Source of the DNA: Epiperipatus broadwayi
Lineage: Eukaryota; Onychophora; Udeonychophora; Euonychophora; Peripatidae
Length of the DNA stretch: 64,000 nt
Direction of reading: 5' to 3'
NCBI GenBank assembly: GCA_028023455.1
Contig: JAQFVV010012398.1
Location: forward strand, 4,054,682 to 4,118,681
The notes beneath the pieces were generated by a model. That model worked only from the letters and a program-made list of their open reading frames with translations, did no database searches and was not told where the DNA came from. The translations under genes and the position numbers were made by a program. Shown here one piece after another: positions 48,159 through 61,516 of the stretch (position 1 is the stretch's first letter; the number at the start of each line of letters is the position of its first letter).

Positions 48159-48232
48159 GTAAAATAAATAGTGAAGGTATACCAAAAAATTAATCTTTCT
48201 AAATTAGTGTCCCTTCACTATTTATTTTAGAC
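48159..48232. repeat. short inverted repeat
   Basis: GTAAAATAAATAGTGAAGG (48159-48177) and its inverse near 48211-48232 form a hairpin with a loop of about 33 bp. Non-coding. Confidence 0.55.
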
Positions 48233-49373
48233 TAAGTTAAATAAAAGCATATAAAAAAGTGTCAATTTTTTTTTTTTATAACTTTCATATTATAGGGTTT
48301 ATAACATAAATGACTATGAAAATAATAAATGCAGCACTATAATTGCAAAAAAAAAAAATCATTGAATTTAGCAAAAACAGAACAAAAATATTAGAACATT
48401 ATTATAACAATATGTCAGAGAGCATTAAGGCAAAATAACCATACATTTGCATTAAAAAAAAACATTAACTTATTTCCTATACTAGAAGTTTCACAAATTT
48501 CATTAATCATACTGTAAATAAATTAAAAAAATTAAAGATTTACTCAACAAATTATTCTTTAATTTTAAATAAGGTATTATGAAAATTTACCATAATATAG
48601 TGTTAATTGATGAAGGATTTTATGAGTTACCTTACATTAGCTGCACACCAGAAGTTTATTTGGGTAATGGTCATAGTTGTAATTAAAAATATTCTTTATT
48701 CACCCTGATTCATTTTATAACTCTATGCAAAATAGTTTTGTTTTTTTAAAAACAGTAAAAAAAAGTTGCAACAAAATATATATCTTTAAAAATTTATTAT
48801 TATTATTGAGTTATTGTAAGTCGTTTTGTAACCTAAATCATGTTCCTATGCCAGAAACGTACAAGTGGAGTATAAATAATAATCTTCAATTTGCCGAAAA
48901 CTGTTTATTTAGTTTTATACTATGCTATTTTATTCTATATTATTATATAACTGTTTAAAATAGATTAACGGCTGGAAAAATGTATTTAGAGAACAATAAA
49001 ATAATTTGTTATGGATTAAAAGATTTTCAATTTACTTTTGGAGAGCTTTGAGAATGACTAATAAAAATTGCCAAGACAGTTCTGAAAAAATTATTTCACA
49101 ATTATATCTAATAATTAGATTTAAAAGTGAATTACATAAAAATATGTTCAAAAATAAATTTTATAGACTTCATAGATATATTATTAGATATCGCTATTAA
49201 CAAGATATTGAAGATCAGAACTAAATGTATATATTGTAACAATAAAAATGAATCATGCACCAGTAATTTACTCCTCATCTTGTTTATTCTCATAGTAAAT
49301 ACTTCAGAAGTGTCATGTTTGAAATCAAAACCAAGATGTACACAATAAATACAAGATATTCCATGTTCAATAA

Positions 49374-49402
49374 ACACACACACACACACATATATATATA
49401 TA
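49374..49402 (+). repeat. (CA)n(TA)n microsatellite
   Basis: Eight or so CA dinucleotides followed by six TA. Confidence 0.85.
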
Positions 49403-49534
49403 ATTAAAAATATAATATCATCTCATTACATACATCAGTGAATCTTATAAATCGTGCTTTAAATCCATATCATTAAATACAACTACAGGGTTGATGATGA
49501 TGGTTTTATGATCCCAATCACTCTAAAGTATTTT

Positions 49535-50190
49535 GTTTTTGGATATAACTACGAGAAATTTTTTACACTCAGACATTTTATCATATGGGTTAACATAATT
49601 CATTGATTGATTTCCTTAATAAATTTATTCAATTAACAATTTTACGATGATCAATTTAAACCTTTAACAAGTGCCTTCAAATTTCATCTTAGTCCTGCAA
49701 TGTAGGGGGTGGCGGTGGTATGCCTTTTCACATCCACAAGAATTAAAACATCAATCAACAGACATTATTGCAAATATTCTATTCTAGTAGAATTCTCCAT
49801 GTATGTCAGTGGTTTGCACTGGGAAATCCCCCCCCCTCCACCGTTCCCCGCAAACTTTAAAAAGTCTATTATCATTGCTTGACAGATAACTAGCTACATT
49901 GTGGTGGAACAAATGAGAATGCTTTAATTACTGAACTGTATTTAACTCTTGTTTTTTTTTTTGGTCATTTTTGAAAAAAAAAAAAAATCTTTATTTATTC
50001 CAATAGCTATCTTTGAAAGAATATGTGACTAAGGTATGGTGTATAACATTAAGGGCACACCTATTAATAATGATTAATAATTTTCCAACTTAATTTTTTT
50101 TTTTCTTTTTTACGATTAAGAAATGTATTCTTTTTACAATTTCTTTTTGTCTCTGGATATAACTACGAGAAATTTTACAGTCACACACTT
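49535..50190 (+). repeat. 45-bp imperfect direct repeats around a GC-richer stretch
   Basis: GGATATAACTACGAGAAATT near 49541 recurs at about 50155, each followed by a CACTCAGACA- or CACACACTTTA-like piece. The DNA between and beyond (to about 50640) is less AT-rich and includes an 81-codon frame (50370-50615, MQIEIVLQALNSPILKWYRS) that I cannot identify. It could be the remnant of an LTR-like or unique host region. The rest of 47870-51780 shows no gene. Confidence 0.3.
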
Positions 50191-51779
50191 TAATTCTTGT
50201 AGGTGTTCTCACAAACCGTGACTTTTTTTGGGAGAAGTGAAATTGTGTTTTCCCCTAATCTTTTCTAATTATTTACACCTTACATGTTGGGTTCGGAAGC
50301 GGGGTAATGGGCTTATAATTATTACTTTTTAATACTGTATTAAATAAGTTGTACTGTAATTACTTTTGAATGCAGATTGAAATAGTTTTGCAAGCTTTAA
50401 ATTCACCCATCCTGAAATGGTACCGTAGTGAAGTGTTAACATTGCTAAAAGATAGTATTGTGTGCACTTGCAAGACAAAGCAAGCCATTAGTTACAACAG
50501 AAAAAAAGTTGTGGCTATTTGGTTTGACTGTGGCCCAATAAATGGCATATTTATATGCATTTGGATGGGATCAATGCCATCTAGCAGTTCCAACATGCTA
50601 ATAGAACAATACTGAAATACTTGTCCAAAATAATTTACATTTTTTTTTGTTGCTGTGTACTGAACATTTTTTCCAATATATATTTAAGTAAACTGTATTG
50701 AGTAAATTTGATTTATGTTAAATAAATTATGTTAACAGTTTATAAACTATATTAATTCAAAAAAGGAATTTACTAAAAATATACACAATGAAAGTTGATT
50801 TCTATTTACACTAGAAATATTTTTTTAACTTCTTTATTAATTAAAAATAGAAATTGTATATATATTTACAAATTTTCAGCCTATTAAGAAAATCATATGT
50901 AAATCAAAAGATTTTATATATATATCAAAATAATGAAACATTACAATTCAATTGAATCTTAGATAATAGAAATATGTATCTATATTCTTGACAATCTTCT
51001 ATACATTTAACTCTCATTTTTGAAATATAAAAATTAAACTATTATCCATCTTAGAAAGAATAGAATTTTAATATTTTCATGATGATATGCATTTGGTTAT
51101 ATAAATTCAGCAGTAGAATAGTATTATTTGACTATGCATGCACATTTTACAACAACTCTGTATATGAGATTTGAAATATGATTATTAGGTGGCACTGTAA
51201 TCTGTTTACAGGAACTTCACACCAATTATTTGCAACGTTTCCTCTTTATATCACAATCACCTGAAGAAAATATAATAATAATAAAATTAAATTTGAAATA
51301 TTTATATACATATATATTTCTGAGTATGCAAACAAAAATTAAACTATAATTTTATTATATGTAAAATTATGTAATTATTATATGAAAGCAATTAAAATAC
51401 TATCATTATTTATCATTTAAAATATGTAATAATTATTAATACATTAATCTATCAAAATTTCTATACCATACATCAAAATAATAATCTTTTGCAAATCATT
51501 TTGTCTCTTACTTGAAATACTTAAATTATTTGTCTCTTATTCTATTTTTTTAGATACTTGCAACTATTTCTTCTTTACAGATATCACTCACTTTATGTAT
51601 TCTCTTTTCTTTTTTCTTCACACTGTTTCCACTCTAACAAATTTTTTATAATTTCTTTATTTTTAAATATGCAAAACAATTTTTTTTTTTATAATTCACT
51701 CAAAAATATTTTATTTTCTTACATATTTTGATAATTCTACACTGACAAATTCTTCATCCTCATTACTTTTATGCTGTTT

Positions 51780-52265
51780 ATTGTATGCTTTAGTAACCAA
51801 TAGATGTTAGGTGGTAATAAATCGTTATTGAGTATTGGTCTACCCAAATATCCCTAAACTAGTTTCTAGCACATGGTTTTCATCAGTGAGAAGCTTTTTA
51901 GAATACTTTGAATTTGGACCTTTTTAAGAAGTAATGCACTTTTCATTTAGAAGCCATATTTTTACATTTTCTTATACTAGTCAAATTGAAAAATCAGCCC
52001 AAAATGATAAAACTTGTTAAAAATTAACAGCTTTTAGAAATTTGTGCTGGTAGTTTGATAGTATAACAAAAAGTAAAAAATAACTGCTAGAAAAAAGGTG
52101 CATTCGATTCCCAAAAATCTAAGTGCATAGTTTAAGAAATTTTAAAAAAGCTCATTAGGTATTTGGATATGACAACACTGGATATGGATTTATTAAGCAT
52201 TATCATTTGGCATCTATTGATTATTAAAATTTGCACTATATTATATAAAAGTAACAAGAATAGAA
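51780..52265. repeat. family A repeat, copy 6 (old, diverged)
   Basis: A minus-oriented unit is recognisable from AACTAGTTTCTAGC and CATCAGTGAGAAGC at 51858-51893 and the downstream interior, but much is lost. The hammerhead (minus, 51848-51893) retains CTGATGA (51880-51886), GAA (51864-51866), helix III ACTAGT (51858-51863) and a permitted U at position 17. However, stem II no longer pairs well and stem I is mismatched, so it is probably inactive. Confidence 0.6.
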
Positions 52266-54083
52266 TAATTTGATATTGAATAGTAGTCATGTGATAGCAG
52301 TCAGCAGATGAATTAATTCTATATTGCTAATCTTTTCCCCTTATCTTGTCTATTTTTTTAAAAATCCAAATCCCTAAAGCTTCTAATCTTTTCTTATTTT
52401 TCCCATTTGATCACATTTACGTTCACTGAAAGTAATTATTCTGAATAAAACATTTAACACATCTTTTTACTTAAATATAATTTCAATGGATCACAAAATA
52501 ACATTCTTTTCTTATTAAAAGCCTATTTAGCTTCTATAGTTTTACCTTAACTTTTTTATGGTTATTTCCATCATAACTTGCTCAACAACCCAAATATTTA
52601 ATAACAGTATTTTTATATTCTCTTACTACAATGCTTATTAGTCCTACATAACATTTTGAAAGATCTATCTTTACTATTTCAACTACTACCATATCATCAA
52701 AAAATAGAATGAAAACCTAATGCTATTTACAACCTTCTAAATATATTTACAATTTAAGCATTCACTATGCTACCTTGAGTGAAGAGTATTCTTCTATTAC
52801 ACATTTGCCTTTTTTATTCAGATCCAATATATTTTGGATTTTGATCCTCCCATTTCAGTTGTTTCAAGGATTCTTTTTAATCTATGGATTAAAGTACATG
52901 CAAGCCACTGAATATACAACATCATAGGATTTATGGTGAGCTGCTCTTATTTATCATAAATTGTGTAAAGAATTAAGTGATTTGCAATAATAGTAATAAT
53001 TGTTATTATTATTATTTATTTATTTAATTTCACAAATTAAAATATTACAAATATATCATGTTTCTTACATACTATGTAGGATGATTGAAACAGAATAAAT
53101 TAGTATATGTTATTATAAATATGCATATCCATAAAATATTACTCAGTACATATAATAGACTGAATTATTTATTGTAATATATTCAGTAAACTGATTGACT
53201 TTTTATTTAACAAAGTAAAGACATTCCTTTTTATTTTAAAAATTTATAACAAATATTTAAACAAAAAATATGCAAATATAATGAATCACAAAAGCTGTTT
53301 TAATTATTCAAGATAATCTTCTTTATAAGCAAAGACAATCTAATAAGAGTGTAGGACCTTTTCTTATTATCCATATTGAATACTAATTGGAAGTATTTGT
53401 CATTTACTATAATAGCACTTACTATTTAAACAATTGTATAGAATGTTATATATATTCACATTATAGTTTCTTGGATTTATATATGTGCAAACAGGCAAGA
53501 CTTAAAAAATGATCATTTATAAATGATAATGTATACAATATGGAACTGAGAAAAAATGCAAACATTTCATATATTTATATACAAATTTTAATTTTTTCTT
53601 TTATATGAACTTCAATACTATTTAATTGAATTTTTTTTAATCCAATTATATAAATATTTTTAAAACAAGATTTTGCAATTTCTTCAACACATATTTTAGT
53701 ATCAGAAGCAAATCTATATTCTGTTTGTCTTTCATAATCAACTTTGTAATAATTTGGTAATTTTAGTATTCATAAAGAGGGAGTTCTATCACCATAAAAA
53801 GTTTTAATTAATAAATTTCATAAATTATCCAATATTCAAAATATTGCCATATAATAAGCAAACAATAATTATTAAAAAATTTCCTAAGAAATTGATCCTT
53901 TTTATATCCAAAAATGGTAAACAGAACATAATTTTGCAATATGTGCAGATTTAAAATTACAAAATTTTAATGCATTTTTAGAAACAGAAATACAATAAAT
54001 CATACAAACAATAAAATATGATTTCTAAATATATAAAACAAGATTCTTTTCTTCCTCCTTTGTTTTTGCTGTCTTCATATATA

Positions 54084-54233
54084 ATATTGAATTTCAAAAA
54101 TCTTACATGTTTCACTTTTCAGAAAAAAAACAACTTTTATTAATGATTGCATGGTACAGTCGAAACTGTAATCATTAATAAAAGTTTTTTTTTGCTGAAA
54201 AGTGAAACTTGTAAGATTTTTGAAATTCAATAT
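54084..54233. repeat. hairpin with about 67-bp arms
   Basis: Left arm 54084-54151 and right arm 54167-54233 are inverted (ATATTGAATTTCAAAAATCT, CTTTTATTAATGATT) with a loop of about 16 bp. Mismatches are few. It is non-coding and unlike families A-C. The flanking block 52266-54083 is AT-rich and gene-free. Confidence 0.75.
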
Positions 54234-54649
54234 TAAAACAAGATTCCTTAATAAAAATGAATGCATGTGAAAAAACAAATAATTCTGCATCAAAAAAATT
54301 AGTTTGTAAAAAAACCATACGACAAATTTTGATATAACCAGATATCCAAATATAGAACACTAATTACATTTTTTATTTTGTTACAATAAAAATATTCAAT
54401 ACTATATTTATCTTTTATAATGCAAATTATAATATAGAAAGAGTAATCATTATGCATCCTCAATACAAATATTCCTGATTAAACAAAAGTGAATATTCTA
54501 GCACGTATGCATGTGTGGTGCAACTGTTCCCAAAATCTATAAAGTGTTATTACAAAATATAAATAAAAACAAATGAGCATGCTAAAATATATATATTTCC
54601 CCAAAGTAAAAAATTATTTGACTTAAAAGTGAATATTATAAAACCATAT

Positions 54650-57063
54650 ATTTAAAAGATCCAGATCTCTATTTATTAAAAACTCTAATTCAATCCTTAT
54701 TAACAATAGAACTTAAAATAACCAAATCATCAGCAAAAATAAAAATATCAGACTACAAAGGTAAAAAAAAGGATGTCATTTATATAAATGATAACTAATG
54801 AAGAAAGCAAAATAACACTTTGAAGAATTCCAACAAGAATTAAGCTCAATTATTAATTGATGATGATGAGACAATCCAAACAACAATCTATTACATAAAA
54901 GTTTCTCAACCAAAAAAAAAAAAAACCCATTCCTCTAAAACTCTAATAGTAAACTCTTTTAATAGTAAATTACGATTTACTGTATCAAAGACCTTAAAAA
55001 TATTAATAAATACTGCCACATTTTCAATAACTAAATAATTTTGGTAATATGATTGTGAAGGGCTCTAACAATACCAAACAAATCCATACTAAAATTTTGA
55101 TAAAATATTTTTTATCCAAAAACAACATTATTCTTGACTTCAATATTCATTCAAAATACTTTTTGAAACCAAGAATAAGAATGCTTCGCTTTGAACATTC
55201 TGCAAAAATAGCTGAATGTAGTGAATAATTAAACAAAAATACTATTCCCTTTTAATAATCAATCATTTATCTTATTAATACCAACTTATTTAATAATTTT
55301 TAAATTACATATAGCCAAATCCATCTCTGAATTTATAATATCTAAATATAAAAATGATGAGTTTATACCCATACTATTTTCTAAATTCACATAAGATGAA
55401 AATTCTGAACATATACCAAAAGACATAAAATATTTACTAAATATATTGGAAACTAAATTAATTTTCATTTAGGTTCATTAACATATTATCTGTTTTATTC
55501 ATTATTGATAACCTAGAATCTTTAATCTAACCATTGATGACTTTTCATCTTGTAGAAGTATATTGATTTGATAAAATTCTACAATATTAATTTCACTTTC
55601 TTATTAGAATTTTTATTTTTTTGCTAAGCAGTTTAATAAAAACATTCTTAAATCCCAACTTTTTTTCTATATCATCTCTTTCATTTATTTTTCTGACAAT
55701 GTTATTTGTTATCCAGTGAGATCTATATTGATGTTTTCCATTTGAATTCTCAATGTCAAAAATATGTTTTCAAATGTACTAGAAGCTTTGTTTACAGTAA
55801 ATTGCAATTATAATTGTTTTTAAAAGTGATTAACTAGAAAAGTACATAATTTCACATAAGAAATTCTACTATTGCTGCTATTCTAAAATATAATTTTAAT
55901 CACTTGTAAAGAAACACTAATAAACAGTTATAAAAGTATTTACAATAATTATCTTTATCTACATATTTATTGTTTAAATGACTAAAAAAACATCTAGTAA
56001 AGAACTATTTAGAGTTGATATATGTGTAAGCTCAGTAAATAACTGACACAAACCAAACTGTATAACATATTTAAATAATCTTGCATAGAATGAATATATG
56101 TAGGTTCATTAATATTAATATCACTCATTAAGGATAACAATAGGTTTAATATTCTTTACCAACTTCAAGTTCTTGATTAAAGCACAAATAGAAGAATTAT
56201 ATGCATGATATAATGCTGATAATAAAAGTTCAAAGTATCAGTTCTTTTTTAATAATTAGAGTTTCAGATATGGAAGAACACGTCGTAACAGATCTCAACA
56301 AAAAAAAATTAATAAAAACATTACCACTCTGAAACTTGCTTCCACTCTAGAAGATAAATGCCTTACATAACCATTAATCTTATGTATTTTTATTTCAACC
56401 AATGATATCCAACTTTTTATAAGAATAGTATCATATAAATGTAATTATTATCTAAAAACACTATTAATTTATTAAAATGTTTTGTAAACTTTTAATATTA
56501 ATCATAAATATTAAATCATATGATTTAGTTTCTGATAATTCTGGACATTATAGATTCCAAATCTATTTCATTTTTTTATTAATTGACAATGATTATCTTT
56601 TTTAACATATACTAAACCTTTTCTAACATAAGTTAGACCGCAAACTGATTTTAGTTTTCTGACTTGATAACTATAGTATATGCTTTGTCAATATAATAAA
56701 CATATTCATTAACATAAATTTTAGATTCATCACTATCAGAGATGCCATCAACTTTGTATTTTGCAAATATTTAAAATTTTCAGCTGATTTATAAGATTTA
56801 GTCTTACAACAATTAAACTTTTTCTATCACATTCAAATTTTTTAAAACTTCCCCTTTCACCTGAAGACCTTGTAATACTTTATATACAGTTCATCTGATA
56901 AATTTTCATTATGTTTCACAAGAGCACTTTGTATCTTAATTTCAAAATTATAATTTTGCCTTTTCAAAGATTCAAACCTCTTTGTAAGATCATTAATAAC
57001 AATTGCTTGTTGTGGATTATATAAAAACCATATATCTGCTAGCTCTCTTCTGTTATATGTCAT
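54650..57063 (-). pseudogene. LINE with endonuclease and RT (Jockey/CR1-like), decayed
   Basis: Going down the minus strand: an ORF piece 56857-57063 (NRRELADIWFLYNPQQAIVI); an endonuclease-like C-terminal signature near 55985-56090, FGLCQLFTELTHISTLNSSLLD, written here in two parts as FGLCQLFTELTHIS and TLNSSLLD (family pattern G-L-x-Q-L-x-x-x-P-T-R-I...SSLLD); RT palm VFINIFKVFDTVNRNLLLKE near 54950-55020; and RT catalytic FADDLVILSSIVNKD near 54690-54730. Stops and frameshifts are numerous. Order and spacing fit an APE-type non-LTR element; the exact clade is uncertain. Confidence 0.65.
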
Positions 57064-59086
57064 TGTCTTTTTTATAGCACTTAATTAAATTGCAATTGTC
57101 TAATTATCCTAGACTCGATATAAAGTGTATATGTTGGCCCGAAATAATGAATACTTTTTAAATTGTCAACCATTATAGATGAATCTTATCTACATCATCT
57201 GATAAATGTCAAACCTGGAATTTATTTTTGCTGGTTCTTAACCAACATCTTTTTGCAGTTAATTCTCCAATAGAAAACATATAAAGTGAAATGAATTGTC
57301 ACACTCAAAGTAAGTCAAATAATTATTATATAAACATTTTTCATAAATTGAACATACTATAAAAATCAAATTATATATATATATTATAAAAATAAAGTTT
57401 TTTCCAGATTCTATCTCAACATTTTACCATCTAATAGAGATTTAAAAAATTAAAATAGCTATTATGCAAGTTAGTAGAGAAAACTTGTTTATCCTCAGGA
57501 TTGTCAATTAGTAAATGGTTTCCTGGCAATATCAAAAGATAAAGTTATCTCTGTTTACATGGATATAATCTCTTTATTTTTATTCTTTATTAAATTATAT
57601 TTCACAATTTATAGATAATCCAATAGATGGAGATCATTAACAGAGACTAGAGATAAGATTATTAAAATGTCAATCAGTTTTACACAGTATATTTATTTTA
57701 AATAATATTGATCAGAACTTATAGTACATGATAAATTCAATAAAATGAATTGAAGAAAGTTATTCAAAATCAATTATATTATCTTATCAATCAAAGAACA
57801 ATCTATAAATCAGGCTACTTTAATAAATACTCTCACAAAATATTAAAGAGCAATTTGTAAAGTTCCCAAATGGTGAATAATAATGGCAATATAAAATAGC
57901 ATAATAGTAAGAATTATAGGAGTTTCTTTTTTATTTTTGCATTTTTTTTGGTTGATTCAGTTATTAAATTCAGTATGATTTTTTAAACTTTACTTAGGAC
58001 CATTGCTTAATAAAAAAAACTCACAAGTAAAACCTTATGTGATCAAACACACTAAATAATGGCAATCTTAGCTGCAGCAATCTTTGCACTTTCTTAAGTC
58101 TGTAAATATTAAAAAAACTAAAATACTGATAGTTTTGAACCACAATAGCAATTAAGACCATCATGGTTGTTTTGTAAAAGAAAAAAAAAATTCATAATGC
58201 AGCACTTTTGTTTAATGTATAAATGATTACAGTTTGGGTCTTATTACAATAATATTCAATTTACTTGAGAAGTGAAAAATAAAAGAAAAGAAGTATAAAA
58301 GCGAATTTACACTGTCAACAGTAAAAAAAAAAAAAATTAACCTTTCAAAAAGATATTCACAATTTCTGAAGATTTATGTTTATAATATTTAAACCTAAGT
58401 CATTTTTGCAGTATGATTAATAAATAAGTCACCAGATATTTAAGAGATGAAACAACCATTATTTAGAAACTAAACCTACTATTCAGATGTTAAACCAACA
58501 CTAAATTAAGAAATCATGTGACTCCTCAAAAATCAATCTTTATATATATTTGGCATTGCTTCCTGATAATTCATCAATAAATTATTTATACTTAAGATTG
58601 TTTTCTAAGCTATTATGATTTTTTAATTTGATATGTCTAATATCTAAATAGTTTAACTTTTAAATAATAGATAAGTTCTTGAGATTTTGAATGATAGATC
58701 CAGCATAAGAAATTTTAGAATCAGCTTCTGAAAAATAATTTCAACTCTTGTTCTATTATTTAACAATTAATTCAAATATTTTGTGTTGTAGTCTTTTAGT
58801 ATTTACATATAGTTTTACAATTGCAGGATATCACACTATATCTATTGTACAAGTTTTTTTTTTTTTTTATTATTAAATTATTGATGTTTTATTCTACTTT
58901 ATATTTTTTGTGGTGAAATGATTATTTTGCACTTTTATTAGCATTATAATAGCTTCAAAAAAAGATAAAGGCCTCTTTAGCATTGGTCATCCAAAATAAA
59001 GAAATATGAATCTAGTGTTTAATTATTTGATAATATCATAAACAATTAGTATTTTAAAATTAAATACTATGTATATTTTAACTTAC
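57064..59086. other. AT-rich block, probable intron or intergenic
   Basis: No second exon for the Cys-rich gene upstream (minus strand) was found here, although any downstream exons should lie on this side. A polyT run lies near 58855-58870. No repeats of the named families were seen. Confidence 0.35.
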
Positions 59087-59270
59087 TAATATTTGAGGCA
59101 CAGGGACAGTAGCGATCATACCAGCCTCCTTTGCCTTGACCTAAAGAGCATTTTTTATCTTTTAATACTAAAGAGTTGCATTTACGTTTGCCCCGTCGAT
59201 CTTGGGTGCAACAATTACTGATACAATCATCATTAAATTTACAGCCTTTTCCAACTGGATGAGGTTGTCT
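59087..59270 (-). CDS. internal exon of a secreted Cys-rich (prokineticin/Dickkopf-like) protein
   Basis: A 184-bp exon is bounded on the minus strand by a T-rich tract plus AG acceptor (59271-59272) and a GTAAGT donor (59081-59086). It encodes 61 full codons plus one base (end phase 1). Cysteines fall at residues 10, 16, 20, 21, 31, 41, 55 and 57, spaced C-x5-C-x3-CC-x9-C-x9-C-x13-C-x-C, within PVGKGCKFNDDC, ISNCCTQD and WYDRYCPCASN. The early C-x5-C-x3/4-CC and the late CPCA are hallmarks of the colipase-fold group (prokineticin/astakine ligands, Dickkopf Cys-2 domain and some venom peptides). The ten-cysteine family pattern is incomplete, so the last cysteines are presumably in the next exon. 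No signal-peptide exon was located. Codon use and complexity stand out from the flanks. Confidence 0.75.
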
Positions 59271-60597
59271 CTAAAAAAAAAGTTATAACAAATAGAGGAA
59301 TAATATAATAATAAAGAAATCTTTTAATATGTTCATGGTATTTTCAGTCTATTGAACTTTTATAGTACCAAATGTTAACAGTAGGTAGAATAGTGCATAT
59401 TTCTATTTTTGATTCAAAAACTTATTATAAATAACAGTAAAACTATGGAGTCTTTCTATAAACAAACAATATAAAAATTAATATTCAATTAAAAAAGTGA
59501 TGTATGTAAATGATACAAAAAAAATGAAAGCTATTAGAATGATTAACATTTAATGCTTAACATTTAAGGCGTTTCATTTTTTATTGAACTCATCATGGAT
59601 GTAAATTCAGATTTTATAATGGATCTTACTATTAGTCCTCTCCATGCTATTACTATTAACAGAAACTATGATTAACATAGTTTATAGATTAATAATTTTG
59701 TTCTTGATAAATATATTTTGGATTTCCAAAGCAGATGACAATAACTACAGCAACAATAAAAGGCCAAAAATTAAAAATATGCAGAATTCGAATTGTTTAC
59801 TATGAATAAAAGAATTTGCTCAGACATTAGATGTTTAACAAAATTTCTAACAATGTCCCTGTTACCATTCACCAAATGTAACAATTTAATTCTAAAATAA
59901 ATTAATAAAAACAGTAGATTAAACTTTTTTTCTGAATAAGAATAAGAAAGTTCTTGGCAGGATTTGGGATATGATACAAAGAATAATGAAATAATATATT
60001 GATGAATAAAAGTAGAAACAAGAAAATATATAAATATGGAAAAACTGGGAAAGGATTATTCTTAAAATCAGTTCTTTTAGAAATATTTTATAATTTTTAA
60101 AAAAGTAATCTTACATTAGATATTTATTTATTGCAAAAAAGAGTCATGATAAAAATGTGTTGAAATAAATCATAAAAGATTTTTAATAGATGATTTTGAT
60201 GACAGAATGTATTCTTTCTAAGATTTTATAGATATAAAAATTATATATCAAAGGAATAATGCAAAAAAAAATATATGCCTTTTAACAAATAATGTTGCCA
60301 AGACTGTTTGCTTTCTATTAAATCAACTAATTAATTTTAATTGTAAAACTTAAGAAAATGGAATATTATGCATGATAATCCATACTGTTGTCCTTTGAGA
60401 GGTTTGTTATTGATCTTATTGAGATGCCCATTTGAAGAAAAAATAAAAATTTCCTTCAGTGGCAAACTGCTAAAAAACATGATAGAGAATTCACAGAGTC
60501 AAAACTCTGTATACAGTAGTGCCACTCAGTGCAAGCCAGCATAATCAATGAATGCAGGAAGGTTTGTGCAAAAAATACCTATCTAACACCTACTCAT

Positions 60598-60650
60598 CCA
60601 ATATCCACAGACTAGTTTCTAACTTGTGGCTCATCAGTGAGGAGTCTTGG
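60598..60650 (-). ncRNA. hammerhead ribozyme-like motif, family A
   Basis: Minus strand: outer stem I CCAA/TTGG; inner CCTCA/TGTGG (one mismatch); CTGATGA (60631-60637); stem II region GCCACAAGTTA, which is one base shorter and pairs poorly; GAA (60617-60619); ACTAGT (60611-60616); C17 (60610). Core intact, stem II weak. Confidence 0.5.
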
Positions 60651-61038
60651 ATATGGCAACATAGCATCTAGGTCTTAGGATCTAATGCAGCCCTCCAGCA
60701 GTCAGTCACCTTTTACTTTTTTAGTTATAAAGTTTTGAGTCCAAAATGAAAAATAATAATGTTTTCAAGCTAAGCTCATTAGCTTGTATAGTTGATTTCA
60801 GCATCCATACTTTTTGGTGTCTTTGGTTAACCACAGTCACCATAATTCTATTGGGCGAAATTGGCATTAAACCATCAAACATTACATGATCACCATTTGT
60901 TATGCTTACACAATCTGTTTTTCACAGAAGCAAAACTATCTATAGAGTAGCATCACTCAGTGTGAGCCAGAGTAATCAATGCAATGTAGGAAGGTGTTGC
61001 ACACTAGCTCCTAAGATCTAGATGTAGTGCTCTCAGAT

Positions 61039-61087
61039 TCAAGGTTCCTCACTGATGAAAGAGCTGGAAACTAGTCTGGAGATATTG
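61039..61087 (+). ncRNA. hammerhead ribozyme-like motif with shortened stem II, family A
   Basis: Stem I CCTCA/TGGAG with one mismatch; CTGATGA (61052-61058); an eight-base stem II region AAGAGCTG that can hardly form a helix; GAA (61067-61069); ACTAGT (61070-61075); C17 (61076). Core bases are intact, but deletion within stem II makes activity doubtful. Confidence 0.4.
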
Positions 61088-61516
61088 GATAAGTAGGTAC
61101 TAGATATGGATTTTATGTAGAAACCTTCCTGCATCCATTGATTACTCTGGCTTGCACTGAGTAGCGCTACTGTGTAGAGAGTTTAGCCTCTGTGGAAAAG
61201 CAGCTTATGAAAGCATAAAGAATGATGATCACTTGATGCATGATAGAAAATATTATCCATCACATTGTTAAGACCCATAATTCATAATCCTGCAAACTTC
61301 AACTCTATTTCAATTTGTGAAAGTTTTGTATGTGCATTTTTATGCTAAAATAATTATCAATATTGAATGTTCACATAAGCATATTATTAACTTTAAGCTT
61401 GTTAAATCTATAAAACATCTAATATAGATATTTAGAATAAGGGTAAACATAATAAGAAAGTTCTGTAAATAAACATTTTTTTTATAATGCTCATCAACTT
61501 ATGAGATATCCTATAC

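Larger units (their letters stand above)
60490..61245. repeat. family A repeat, copy 7 (two intact hammerhead cores)
   Basis: A minus-oriented unit with its end repeated about 432 bp apart (60504 and 60936 regions) is followed, from about 61005, by a plus-oriented partial unit ending near 61245. Outer sequences (TTACATGATCACCATTTGTT, TGATGATCACTTGATG) match the other copies. Both strands carry a hammerhead with intact conserved core (60598-60650 minus; 61039-61087 plus). The block 59271-60489 before it is AT-rich with no recognised gene. Confidence 0.8.
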
